Positions 23,128-34,110 of a stretch of 64,000 nucleotides of DNA are shown one piece after another (the stretch's first letter is position 1; every line of letters starts with the position of its first letter). Location of the stretch: NCBI GenBank assembly GCA_036346225.1, contig JARFIW010001088.1, positions 1,550,001-1,614,000 of the forward strand, given 5' to 3'. The stretch is from Platerodrilus igneus. Taxonomy: Eukaryota; Arthropoda; Insecta; Coleoptera; Lycidae. The notes beneath the pieces are model-generated. The model saw nothing but the letters and a program-made list of their open reading frames with translations. It ran no database searches and had not been told where the DNA came from. A program made the translations under genes and the position numbers.

Positions 23128-23929
23128 GTTTGAAAACGAAACAAGCTTAAAAACCTTTAGTGGATGGTTAATGAATTTGGCTAAAGGGGCTTGTAAAGCA
23201 ACATCTACTACAAGGGGAAATGTAAAAGTTAATTTTCAAGGTTACTATCATTCATTATCAAACATAACAGCCGCTAAAAAAGGAAAGGCGTCGCAGTCAT
23301 TGAAATCTAACAACACTCTTTGTTATATCTGTGGGTCGTCGGTCCATAAACTCGAAAGTTGTGAAAAGTTCCTTAGCCTTTCTCCAAACGACCGCAAAGA
23401 ATACGTTGACACTAATAAGTTATGTTGTAAGTGTCTAAAAAAGCACAATCCAAAATACTGTTGGTCTAAAAAACAGTGTGGCGTTGATAACTGCATTCTT
23501 AGGCACCACTCATGTCTTCACCTATCAGCTATAAACAAACAAGAAAACAAGGTAGGTAACCAACAAAAACTGCATACGGGTCCTCAAGAAAAGTCCTTTG
23601 AAAGATCATTTAATAACGTCGCTGTGCATTCAGACTATTCAACCACACAACCTATTTTGTTTAGAATTTTACCTGTAATACTGTGCAATAATGGTATACG
23701 GGTCGAAACCTATGCGTTTTTAGACGAAGGTTCAAATTCAACCCTCTTAGAAGAAAGCGTCGCGAGAAAACTAAAGCTACAGGGTCCTACCAGAGAATTA
23801 TGTCTACGGTGGACTGGCGACGTAACTAGAACGGAAGAGTCTTCGCAAACTGTCTCTTTGAAATTTGTGGTAAAACCACAGATTCCAGGGGGTATTTTAT
23901 TACTAGAGCCAGAACCGTCCGTGATCTAG
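23128..23929 (+). CDS. BEL zinc-knuckle region and DUF1758 protease
   Basis: The 252-residue frame from 23171 holds BEL-type Cys/His clusters (CYICGSSVHKLESC, CCKCLKKHNPKYC, CGVDNCILRHHSC) for RNA binding. The protease core AFLDEGSNSTLLEESVARKL follows at about residue 185. DEGS in place of DTG/DSG is usual for this retrotransposon protease family. It continues Gag after a one-base shift and ends at 23929, just before the next frame, which carries on the polyprotein. Confidence 0.85.
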
Positions 23930-23931
23930 AT

Positions 23932-25266
23932 TTGCCACTACAGTCATGGTCAAACGCTACATGCGGGTGTTTCCCTCATCTAGAGAGCTTGCCAATAACC
24001 GCATATAAGTCTGCAAAACCTACGGTCTTGATCGGTCTTGATAACTATAAGTTATGTATTCCACTCGATAAGAGGGAAGGTAAATGGTTTGAACCCATGG
24101 CAACTAAAACACGCCTTGGATGGTCAATTTTTGGGCCACAAAGACGACCAAGACAGGCAGCAGTTTCTAACGTGCATGTTATTTGTGAATGTCGCGAAGA
24201 AAACCTGCATGAACTGGTTAAGCAGTATTTCTCACTCGAAAACACAGGTGTTCAGCTTGATTCTAAATTGGAGTCTAAAGAAAACCAAAGATCACGATCT
24301 ATTTTGGAATCTACCACCAACAAGGTTGATGGCCATTATGAAACTGGGTTGCTTTGGAAGTTTGACAAATTTAAACTACCCGATAGCTATCACATGGCTT
24401 TGCGAAGATAGCTGCACCTTGAAAGGATAATGGAGAAAGATCCGATCCTGGCTGAAAATATATGCACTCAAATAAATGAACATATTCGCAAAAAGTATGT
24501 GCGTAAGTTAGACACTAACGAGATCAATACTAATCTTCCGATCTGGTACTTGCCAATTTTTGCTATTAATCCTTGCTATTACCTTATGAAAGTGATGACA
24601 TTTGGGGCAACTTGTGCGCCGAGTTCGGCGCAATTCGTAAAAATAAGAATGCAGAAACATTTGCTTCCATTTATCCTCGAGCGGTGTACGCCATTCAACA
24701 AAATCACTATGTTGATGATTGGCTTGACAGTACTGACACCGAGGACGAGATGATTGAGCTTGCAGGAACAGTGATACATATACATGCATCAGGAGGATTT
24801 CACATTAGAAATTGGCTTTCAAATTCTGACTGTACTTGAAGCAATTGGCGATACACCCAGTCGTGTTCAGAAAATTATAACCGGCATTGAATCTTCACCC
24901 GATAAGGTTCTGAGATTATGGTGGAACTCAAAAGATGATTTTTTCTCTTTCATATTAAACACAAAACGAATTGGGGTTGAAATCTTGCAGGGCCAAAGAA
25001 AACCTACAAAAAGAGAAGTTTTGAAGACGCTTATGCTGATTTACGATCCCTTAGGATTTATATCATTTTTTCTCGTGTATATCAAAATTCTACTTCAAAA
25101 TATTTGGCGGTCTGGAATTAATTGGGATGATAAAATTACGGATGAACAGTATGCAATGTGGACAATGTGGATAAAAGTTTTAATAACTATTGAAACGGTA
25201 AAAATTCCTCGATGTTACTCGGCAATGAATGGTTCATTTAGTATTGCACTTACTGGTAGATGCTAG
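23932..25266 (+). pseudogene. BEL reverse transcriptase with internal deletion
   Basis: Frames at 23932-24411, 24430-24600, 24573-24839 and 24784-25266 carry the Peptidase_A17/RT region in order. WYLPIFAIN is followed almost at once by MKVMTFGATCAPSSAQFV. In the family about a hundred residues separate these blocks, including the first catalytic aspartate of the RT palm, so a deletion lies near 24565-24585. The later active-site box QNHYVDDWLDS is intact. Further one-base shifts occur at about 24415, 24660 and 24835. The RT cannot be functional as written. Confidence 0.85.
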
Positions 25267-25840
25267 TGAAAATGCTTACGCTGCGGTAGCATATTTTCGT
25301 ATTCTAACTGAAAGCGCAATTGATGTTGCGCTAGTTGGCTCAAAAACTAAAGTGGCTCCCCAGAAACCCTTGTCTATCCCAAGGCTTGAATTGCAAGCCG
25401 CGGTATTAGTTTGTCGCCTGGCCCAATCAATAATAAAAGCACATTCGTTTAACATTTGCCGACGAGTATTTTGGACGGACTCCAGTAATGTCTTGAGTTG
25501 GATTAAATCTGACGCTAGAAGTTACAAGCAGTTTGTTAGTTTGAGAATTAGCGAGATCTTAGAAAAGAGTGATGTCGAAGAATGGCGGTGGTTACCAACT
25601 GAATTAAACGTTGCCGATGATGCTACTAAATGGAAAAGTGCGCCGAAGATAGACAAGACTTGTAGCTGGTTTGCGGGACCCTCGTTCTTAAAGAACAGTG
25701 TGTTTTCTTGGCCTAAAAGTACCTTTCGAAAAAATAGTGAGCCTGATCCTGAGCTCCGTATTAATGTAACAAGGACCGAATCGTCTAAAGTAGTAACCGC
25801 TAACCCTGACAACATTTCAAGTTGGATTTCTCTTATTTGA
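25229..25840 (+). CDS. BEL RNase H domain
   Basis: This 203-residue frame holds the RNase H fold. LLVDASENAYAAVAY gives the first acidic residue, RLELQAAVLVCRLA the glutamate, FWTDSSNVLSWI the second aspartate and ELNVADDATKW the last. It overlaps the end of the RT frame by 38 bases in another phase, so one indel separates them. It would degrade the RNA strand during reverse transcription. Confidence 0.82.
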   Translation: MVHLVLHLLVDASENAYAAVAYFRILTESAIDVALVGSKTKVAPQKPLSIPRLELQAAVLVCRLAQSIIKAHSFNICRRVFWTDSSNVLSWIKSDARSYKQFVSLRISEILEKSDVEEWRWLPTELNVADDATKWKSAPKIDKTCSWFAGPSFLKNSVFSWPKSTFRKNSEPDPELRINVTRTESSKVVTANPDNISSWISLI

Positions 25841-25936
25841 GCTCAAGCCTTCGTCCGAAGATATGTTTTCATCCTGTTAAACAGAACAAAAGGAGCTGCG
25901 GTACAAAACGGAAAACTAACACTAACGGAAAAAAGA

Positions 25937-27324
25937 ATGGCAGAAAACGACCTATTCAAAAGGCGTCAACAGGACTGCTTTTCAGAAGAGTACACACTTT
26001 TAAACCAAAACCACTCCGCAGTTTTAAATAAAAGCAGTCGGTTATACTCGCTTTCACCGTTCATGGACGAACATGAAGTGTTAAGAGTAAAAAGACGCAT
26101 AGGTGATGCTTTCGAAGGGTTTGAATGGAAAAATAAACATCATGTAATACTCGCTGATCATGGTGTTACTATACGATTTATAATGTACGACCACCAACTC
26201 TTTAAACACCAGAATCACGAGACCGTTATCAACGAGTTACGCCAACTGTACTTTATCTTGAAGCTGCGTGCAGTTTTTGCTAAAATTAGAAAAAACTGTG
26301 CGTACTGCAAAAAAAAAGGCAGCTCCAAATCCGCCGTTAATGGGAAATTTACCAAAGGCCCGTTTAATGCCATACGTACGCCCTTTCACTTATGTCGGAG
26401 TCGACTACTTTGGTCCCTTTCATGCAGCGATTGGACGACGCGTTGAAAAGCGATGGGGAGTTCTGTTTACCTGCATGACTGTACGAGCCATACACCTAGA
26501 AGTTGCCCATAGTCTTACCACAGACTCCTGTATTTTAGCATTACGATGTTTTGTTGGTCGGCGTGGCATGCCTATTGAAATTTTTAGTGACAATGGCACT
26601 AATTTTAGGGGTGCTAGTAAGCTTTTAGCTGAAGAACTTAGGAAATTAAACACAGACAAACTTCAAGAAAGTTTCGCTGATGTGAAATGGAGTTTCATAC
26701 CCCCTGCTTCGCCTCATATGGGCGAAACTTGGGAAAGGCTGGTGCGATCGGTGAAATCCAATCTTCTTGAAGTTATGCCAAAGCAACGCAACCCCAGTGA
26801 TGAGCTTTTACATGCTGTGTTTATAGAAGTCGAAAATATTATAAATACTAGACCGCTGACATATATACCATTATCCAAAGAGATTGATGAGGCGCTTACT
26901 CCAAACCACTTTTTACTCGGATGTTCTAATGGTTTAAAATCCCTAGACGAATGCGATGCAAGTTGTCTTATATCTAGGAAAGGTTACCGAGTCTCACAGC
27001 AAAGAGCGCAAACATTTTGGAAAAGATGGGTCAAAGAGTATGTTCCTACACTCACCCGGCGTTCAAAGTGGCACGTTTCCGTAAAACCTGTCGCTATTGG
27101 AAACATTTGTTATTATATGCGATGAAAACTGCCATCGCAATTTATGGCGAAAAGGCAGAGTAATTGATGTGATTAAAGGCGCGGATGGGCAAGTGCGCAG
27201 TGCGGTGATTCAAGTACCTTCAGGTGAGGTATATACTCGACCATCGGTAAAATTGGCTGTTCTAGACTTGGAAGAGGTCGATAGTAAGCAAGTTCCTGGT
27301 GATTACTTACCAGGGGGAGTATAA
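25937..27324 (+). CDS. BEL integrase and C-terminal DUF5641-like domain
   Basis: The zinc-binding HHCC region is at about 26150-26310 (QNHETVINELRQLYF, CAYCKKK). The catalytic core in the frame 26268-27125 has all three acidic residues: YVGVDYFGPF, IFSDNGTNF and HMGETWERLVRSVK. The C-terminal domain (HRNLWRKGRVIDVIKG) lies in the frame to 27324 and stops a few bases before the polypurine tract. Frame changes occur near 26290 and 27110. It would insert the cDNA; the observed 5-bp duplication is consistent with BEL integrases. Confidence 0.85.
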
Positions 27325-27574
27325 ACGAGCCTTACAAATAGTTCTATTCACCGCTGGCGTACTTATAGTTACTGTGCATTGATGTGATTTTTATTTAAAA
27401 TGAATGTATAGTCGAGTAGCCTTACCTTTAGTTACTGTCAGGAAAGTATTTTTTGTTGTTAGAAGCTGTCAATCGGTGGAAAAGATACTTGTAAATTTTA
27501 GCGTTTAATAAACGATTTAACTGAAACATAAATCAACGCTCAAAGTCCTTGTACTAATCCACGGTTTTCTAACA
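27320..27574 (+). repeat. BEL 3' LTR
   Basis: Mate of 21759-22012. Differences seen are one A-run length change, two A/G changes and one G/C change next to an A run. It is followed by ATCGG, then at once by Harbinger transposase sequence. Confidence 0.9.
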
Positions 27575-27997
27575 ATCGGCATAGCTCCTTCGATAATCTA
27601 AACATATTTACAAATTGTCTTTCATTTAATTCTGTGAAAGGATCTTTTGGCTTATGCGTTACATTAGGTCGATAGTAAATTTTCCGCGTGCTCCAAGTTA
27701 CTTATTACAAGAACGTTCATCAACTCATCCTTTTTTAATATTGTACACTAATTTCTGTCAATAAACAATAATTAAAGATACAACGTCACTTTTTCCAATA
27801 AAAGTAAATTTTGCAAAACCTAACCTCCAACATACGAATAAACTTGACAATTGCGCCACTAACAAGCCGCTCGCAAATAAGCGCACATGAGGTTGCGAAT
27901 ACTTAAAGATGCGCATGCTCAAAAATAGGAAATCATATGGTTTCGTAAAGTTGCTATAAATGTCAGTAGTTGCGAACGCTCAAAAATTGACCCCCAG

Positions 27998-28949
27998 ATG
28001 GTTTCAAGACTGATGGTGTTGGATTCATCCATTTCTCAATGGATGGACTTACAAGAAGTCGTCTGGGCAAGGATTAATTGTAGCTGATGTGGTTCGTAGA
28101 CGCATGCTATTTTTCTTTATCTGATATTTGAAAATAATAAGAGTAGTGAACTATTTATCACGTGTACATTGACGTTGACAGTTTTCAGTAAATTTTCAGT
28201 GCACTTCCTGTCAACGACTGCGCATTTACTAATTTATGACGTAGTTTCTAACTAGCAATTCTAAACCTAATTGACAACTATTACAGTGTTGCCAACATAA
28301 GTAGATATAAATTTATTTTACATTCAGGTAAATAGTTTTGTGATCAGATTCTTGATTCTAGTATGTCAACATTAGTACTAAATCACATTTCAGTTCAATA
28401 ACAAGTTTTAATATATTTCAATTGGAGATTAAACATGTTAAAATATGGATCCATATTGTTTTGAAGGATTGTTTAAAATATAATAAAATCAATTCTGAAC
28501 GCAATAATTGACTCGAATATTTACAGATATATAAAATTAGTTTATTGCAATTATGCGATACTAACAGTGATGTGAATTGCTATTTATGGTTTTAAATATA
28601 GTTATGATTATTGATATTGCTGATTTATAGTATTTGGTTTGTGCCTGTTTGTACTGTGTTGTATGTATATTAGGTTGGATGCCGATTTTCCAGGAAGGTA
28701 ATATTCCAATTTATTAGCGGAGATTCAGGTACATTTAATTGGATGGCGCTTATTTGTTTACTACAGCTTACGTGCTAGTTGTGCGAATTCTTTGGTAACC
28801 CGCCCCACTCACCGTTGACCTAGTCTTGGGTACACGCCTTGCAGTTTCCGCAGTCCGGTCGAATAGTGTATGTTTTAGTAGTTGTTCCGTGTTGTGCTTT
28901 TGAACGGCGTGTTATATATTTGGTACCCTTTCGCTATAGAGCTTAGGGA
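27998..28949. other. No gene seen
   Basis: AT-rich sequence beyond the Harbinger end. No coding frame or known repeat was recognised. Confidence 0.4.
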
Positions 28950-29205
28950 AGGTTACAGCAGTTAAAAAGGAGAGATGGGATAATAGGACACGTTTCAAGG
29001 CATGAGAGAATATTGCGGGATATATTAAAAGCAGAAAAAGAAAAAAAGAGATAGTGGTAGTCCTAGATTATATTATACTATTGCCCACAGATGGTGAAAG
29101 ATGTAGGCTGTAGGTATTTTAGGAAAATGTGTAGGTTAGCTCAGAATAGGAAACAATCGAGGTACGCTTCCAACCAGTTCCAGGACTGAAAACTTAATGA
29201 CGATG
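28950..29205 (+). mobile_element. LINE 3' fragment
   Basis: This is the C-terminal tail of the LINE family at 682-1880: 'ggagagatgggataatagga', 'gatgtaggctgtaggtattt', 'ccaaccagttccaggactgaaaa' and an 'atgacgatgat' end. It lies about 500 bases 3' of the dehydrogenase stop codon and in the opposite sense. Confidence 0.75.
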
Positions 29206-29597
29206 ATAAATGTTAAATTCAATTTACAGACACAACTACACTGTATTGGATATGTTACTTGATTGTCTATCTTAAAAAATGAGTATGATAGTTATGGCTG
29301 AAGAAGGCGGTAGTCATCTAAAACATAATCCCGAATTTGAATTTTTGAGAAAACGTTAGATTCGATCAATCCGTTTACATTTTCATCAGGTATTTTAAAA
29401 TTTGTGCAAAATCCATCATGTGGCGTTTATAGTCCGGATAAAATCGTTCAATTTATCTTACTGTTATTATGCTAGTATCCTAACAAATTTGTGCTTGTAT
29501 GCCAAAAACAGTCAGCGTATAATCCAAAGGAGATGTTCACACTAGGTCGGTGTCAGTAATAAGAGAGTAAATCAAGTGAGCAAAGAAGTGTGCAAAT

Positions 29598-29603
29598 TTT
29601 ATT
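29598..29603 (-). terminator. Candidate poly(A) signal of HSD17B10-like gene
   Basis: TTTATT on plus is AATAAA on minus, about 126 bases after the stop codon at 29729-29731. It is the nearest canonical signal in a sensible position. Confidence 0.45.
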
Positions 29604-29728
29604 TTTGTAAAACATGCAATGATGACTCGGTAAAATTAAAAATCTATGTTCTACTTGAGCATTCTGTATTGTTCCTCGCCCCTACAAAATATTATTTGTA
29701 ATATATGTGTTAAAGTACCTACTAAAAC

Positions 29729-29922
29729 TTACGCTTGCAAACGTAGTCCTGCGTCTAATCGAACGACTTCTCCATTCAAAACTGGATTTTCTACAATACT
29801 CTGCACAAACTTTGCGAATGCAGTCGGATTTGCAGTTCCAGGAGGAAATACTATACTTTTAAGTGCTGTTGCTACTACTTCAGTATCATGCATGCAGGTG
29901 ACATTCGGTGTATCGAACATAC
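29729..29922 (-). CDS. HSD17B10: HSD17B10-like dehydrogenase, last coding exon
   Basis: This encodes the C-terminal 64 residues of a short-chain dehydrogenase of the HSD10/scully type, the mitochondrial NAD-dependent 3-hydroxyacyl-CoA dehydrogenase that also belongs to the tRNA m1R9 methyltransferase/RNase P complex in animals. Typical motifs are MFDTPNVT at the exon start and FAKFVQSIVENPVLNGEVVR near the end. An AG acceptor lies at 29924-29923. The exon opens in phase with two bases (GT) that complete the glycine of the preceding exon's IAPG. The stop is TAA at 29731-29729. It belongs with exons at 60.6-61.2 kb. Confidence 0.9.
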
Positions 29923-30054
29923 CTAAAAATTAATTGCACTCAAAAAACATATGTTAATATTTGCCGTAGCTTGTGGAATAAACAGATATTCGCTAGTTCA
30001 AATTAACTCTGGTTTCAGTTTCAAAATAAATACATTTTAATATATCGCAAGATA

Positions 30055-30225
30055 CATAGACACGCACGCACGCACGCACGCAAGCACGCACGCACGCACG
30101 CACGCACGCACACACGTACACACCCACACACGCATGCATGCACACACGCACACATGTAATACACACGCACACGCGCACACACACGCGCACACACGCGCAC
30201 ACACGCACACGCGCGCACACACACA
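30055..30225. repeat. (CACG)n/(CA)n microsatellite
   Basis: ACGC tetranucleotides pass into ACAC and ACGCGC variants. Open frames over it (CVRACV repeats on minus) arise from the repeat and are not genes. Confidence 0.95.
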
Positions 30226-30566
30226 CGAGTTTTCGAAGTGAAAGGACGTGTTTTTCGTTTGCTGGTAAAAATTGTAGTTATTTCTTAGTTTGGTAGAACT
30301 CTTTGGTGCTTGTAATAGTGTAGTGCAATCTATGAATATATATCTCGGATATATGAACACGTAAGTTCGCAAATTGACTTTATTTTGTTTTGATTTTGTC
30401 ATTTTGCATATAATTTAGTCTATATATACACCATTAAATATAAACATTGTATGTAAGCAAAGACTAGATAGTGATAACAGCTGTGCTATCTGTGTTTAAC
30501 CTGTTATTCTTTCCTATAAGTTGCATACAACTACAAGTCCTATACCGATGAGGTTGAAATCAAAAA

Positions 30567-32547
30567 AAAATTTTACCTTCGTGAATTTTCAGATAACAAA
30601 TTTCACCCTTATATTTCCTAAACCCTTGATATCACAAGGTCGAGAATTTCTTATTAACAATGAAAGCCCAAGGTAAAGTTGGATGGAAGACGGCTTGAGG
30701 AAAAGAAAAACTCTTTAGACATAAACGGCTAGTAGAGTGTTAGCTCTGGGTAGATCATGAGCGTGGGTCATGGGTTGTCAAATGACCAAAAATATAAATA
30801 ATGAGCGCCACCGTATTTTTCAATACAACAACCTACAAAAATTATCTGTTATTAGGGAAATGCGGAAACCTTATATCAACACCACTAATATAGCCACAAA
30901 ACCTGAATTTCACCTTTGTAAAGCACTTACCAAAATTTCAATTACTAGATGTCTTATAGATGTTTTGACTTAACCTGTGAACAAACAAATGCACAACATG
31001 GACACCGTTTGTGTCCTTAAAAATATTTACCAAAAATAATATAATAGAATTTAAGTTCCAAAAATATACACCCAGGGTATTTGTTATCGGTAGACACAAT
31101 GTCTGCTCATGAATGACCTATAAGTTTTACTTGTATTTTGAATAATACAAGAGTTATGCAAAAATGGATTCTATTTGATTAAATTTCTTGATTTGTTTTA
31201 ATATAATGTTTTTCTACTATTAATTTTATAGAACAGAAAATTAATAAGGTTTTGTATTAAAAAAAAAAACATAATAATCTCTAAATGGAATATTTCATAC
31301 AAATTTTCTAAAAAGTCTTAGTTCACTTAATAATTCATATTACACATTTTAATTCCCAGCTAGGTGTAGTACATTGACTTCACAATTTAATTTAATTATT
31401 TAGGATCTCATAAAATAGCATTTTTCAACATATGGTTAGTTTTACTTAATATGTATAAAAAGAATGCATCACGTTGTTTAACAATCAAAGTACATGACCT
31501 CAAAATTATTAAATATATTTTTAGATTAGCGTCAAATAACATGTGATATTTAGATTTGGACAGCTGAATATTTCTTTGACATCATATGTCACTAACAACT
31601 TTTTCAGTTTAGTTAACGTTATGTGTTTGTGAGATAATTATGATAAGCAAACAGCATAGCCATCTTTAAAATTTATGCAAGGTTACAAATTTATTACGGA
31701 ATTCTTTCTTTCACTAAATAATTTTTAAGTTACTTTAATCTAGGTAAAGCTTCAACCTTGTATTTTTCGTATTACGATTAAATAATTATAAATGTGATTA
31801 AATGCTAAATATCACTCACGTGTGGAAGTACAGTACGGCCAAAAGAAATCGAACTATAACCTCAGCTGTGGGATATTCTATTAACACCTGCGTTCTGCGA
31901 TGCACAAACAGGAAACACATGAATACGGACGAATTTATCGGTGGAACTATGAGAATTCTTCTGAATAAAACATTATTTAAGAAACCAATTCCTCCTTAAT
32001 TACATCCTATAGAATTTAGTATTCTAAATCCCAAACTAAATTTTCTAGATATTGCTTCCGAGATATTGCACTAAGAGGAAACCATTAATAAAATTTATTT
32101 ACTTTATTATACCAACTGTTTTAACGATGAGGGGGAGCTTCTATCTCCTTTGGCCTGCAGGAATCAACCGAACTGCTCTAGGTAGAACATAAAAAAATCA
32201 TCACGCTAAAACCGCTAGGAACTACTTTCAGACACGAAGATTCAATCAATTCTAACTTCTTGCGGACTGTGTTACAGGTCACGTGCCTGGATACCACCAT
32301 CTTGACTTTACTACGCCGCTAATAGCAGCTTACCCGTTCAGACGCCGATAGAAAAGTAACTCGAAATGACAACTCGACGAAGTTTATTAACGAAACTTAG
32401 ACCTCAAGAGCAAAGGAGTCTATATGCTATTATAAATTTTATGAATTATTTTTATTGTACGGAAATTTACAAATTATATTTTTATATTATTGCGGTATTA
32501 TTTTAGATTAATAAGCGAAGTGTAACTACGGAAAAAATACGGTACAA
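30567..32547 (+). repeat. Unclassified 2-kb repeat, copy B
   Basis: Collinear with 18096-20106 and diverged by many substitutions and small indels. It ends about 34 bases before the ORF1 start codon of the LINE that follows. It may therefore be that LINE's 5' region, or an older repeat into which the LINE inserted. No coding region is recognised. Confidence 0.75.
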
Positions 32548-32580
32548 TGTCCTGTATTGAAATTGATAGGTGAATATAAA

Positions 32581-33950
32581 ATGGATTCTAATGTAGAGAA
32601 CGAAGCTTCTGCTCGCTGGGGTTTCGACAACGATAACACTACTGATTTTGACAACGATCCTAGGTCATGGATCGAAACGTAAATAAAGTTGATTTTAAAA
32701 AATATAAGTGGTTTAATTCCCAAAGAAAATTAAGAAGACTACTGATATTATACAAATTCACTTAAAACTAGAAATTCACGTATCACAGATAACATTACAA
32801 CAACCGATCGTAATAAACCAGCTTTGTTTTCTGATGCTATTAAAGCAAATATATTCCCAAAGAAAGAACAAGCAATTGTATTTGAAACGATTGACAGAAT
32901 ACAAGTCAAGGATTACATAATACTTGTTGGAAAACTAATTGATCCTAAACTTATTCAGTTTGCATCAAGGATGTCAATGGGCAGAGTCTGTATTTATTTA
33001 ACCTCAAAGGAAATTGTATCGTCGTTTGTATTGGACCCCTGAGGAATTAACGTTAATAATTTATTCATATCAGTGAGAAAGCTGATGAGTCCTTCAAAAA
33101 GAATTATTTTGTCTAATGTTCCGTCTTGTATACCACATATAGTTTTAGAGACTGCGCTTAAGGAAAATAATCTGAAGCGACTCTCACCTGTTTCCTTCAT
33201 AGGTGCGGGAATCGGCTTAAATGGATTTAAGCATATAATGAGTTTTTACCGCCGGGTTTATATAGCAGATAATGAAAATCAAGAATTACTGAACACGTTT
33301 ATCATAACATATGAAAACGAGGATTACCAGATGTTTTTGTCTGATGATCAGTTGCGCTGTTTTATCTGTCAGGAAGTGGGGCACATATCAGCTAACTGTG
33401 CACGATCCAATAACGAGGTGTACACCAATGTTTACTCGGATACTAATATTATATACAGAAATAAGAGAGCACCCTCATCTACCCTGGAACCACCTGATAA
33501 CTTGGCTGTCGCCAACGAAGGAGAAATCATTACTTACTCTCCAGCCCCAACACCAGGTAACAATATTATACAAGAAACATCAATTAGCAGTTACGTTACA
33601 TCTGAAACAAATCGAGATTTTGTAAAGCTTCCATTTGTAGCAGTTAACACATCTACAAGTAATAAACGTAAAAAAAAACAAAAGAGACAAACCTAGCAAT
33701 AATAATGACTCCTTAGATCTGTACGAAGGTATGGAAGTGCTATGGTCCAACTTTGAATGTATAATAGAATATACTCGCTTTGTTGACTTCGTGAAAGAGA
33801 TAAAAGCAAACGCAGATCCTCTAGCAGTAGCTAAAAAGTATACTGATAACATTCAAGACCTGTTAATGTTGCTAAAGCAAGCGTCCGGCAATACAAAGAA
33901 AGAGCACTCAAACAACGGTGTAAAAATTAATAACGACTATCAAAAATAGT
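32581..33950 (+). pseudogene. L1/Tx1-like LINE ORF1 (CCHC protein)
   Basis: The ORF begins at ATG 32581 (MDSNVENEASARWGFDND), breaks after about 34 residues, and resumes at 32824-33042 and 33073-33696. An in-frame TGA lies at 33040. The core has an RNA-binding-fold-like region and one canonical CCHC knuckle, CFICQEVGHISANC (about 33356-33397). A lysine-rich stretch at 33665-33690 is followed by a further frame to 33949. ORF1 proteins bind LINE RNA and escort it to the nucleus. At least three frame defects make this copy inactive. Confidence 0.78.
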
Positions 33951-34110
33951 TTATCAGCAGATGAGACAGAGATCTCAATAGGTTCATTTTTACCTATGGG
34001 ATCACAAACTTCAATAGCAGAAACACAGTCAACCGAAAGTTTAGCTAGCATACTAAGCTCGTACTAATATATACATTATTCTACATATACCCCATCCCCT
34101 CTTTCTAACT

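Larger units (their letters stand above)
21759..27574 (+). mobile_element. BEL/Pao LTR retrotransposon inserted in Harbinger transposase
   Basis: Nearly identical LTRs (254 and 255 bp) flank a 5.3-kb body with the BEL/Pao order Gag, zinc knuckles, protease, RT, RNase H, integrase and DUF5641-like tail. Five-base target duplications ATCGG lie at 21754-21758 and 27575-27579. The polypurine tract AGGGGGAG touches the 3' LTR. The LTRs differ at about four places, so insertion was recent, yet the body has many frame breaks and an RT deletion. It was probably mobilised in trans, or the breaks are partly assembly errors. Confidence 0.92.
20570..27700 (-). pseudogene. Harbinger (HARBI1-like) DDE transposase, interrupted
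   Basis: Read on minus. The N-terminal part lies at about 27700-27575 (DPFTELNERQFVNMFRLSKELC). It continues, beyond the BEL insertion, at 21758-21680 (YLIEYLEPYMHPQLRSTDLDL). Later exons give LAALRFFGSGSYQLDVGS (about 21635), GFPGVIGCIYCTHVVIVPPG (about 21320), HSINVQL, then ICDSNLKIINVNAKYPGSTND (about 21110) and the C-terminal DSDYPLRTWLL...VVLHNICL to about 20570. Short introns of about 40-100 bases separate them. Several in-frame stops, a one-base shift in an A run near 21240 and loss of the usual GCIDGTH aspartate (here GCIYCTH) mark it as dead. With one TSD copy, the frame reads through the insertion site without a gap. Confidence 0.82.
17066..27997. mobile_element. PIF/Harbinger transposon with two nested insertions
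   Basis: It carries the two-gene layout of Harbinger elements, a Myb/SANT protein on plus and a DDE transposase on minus, arranged tail to tail. Candidate inverted ends are CAGGAGGTCAATTTTTGAG at 17066-17084 and, read on minus, CTGGGGGTCAATTTTTGAG at 27997-27979. A clear 3-bp target duplication was not found, so the exact tips are uncertain. Removing the 2-kb repeat (about 18096-20106) and the BEL element with one target copy (21759-27579) leaves about 3.1 kb, the usual length. Confidence 0.8.

Noticed and set aside
30021..30402. Open frames rich in CVRACV on minus
   Set aside because: They are translations of a (CACG)n/(CA)n microsatellite with no start context or family.
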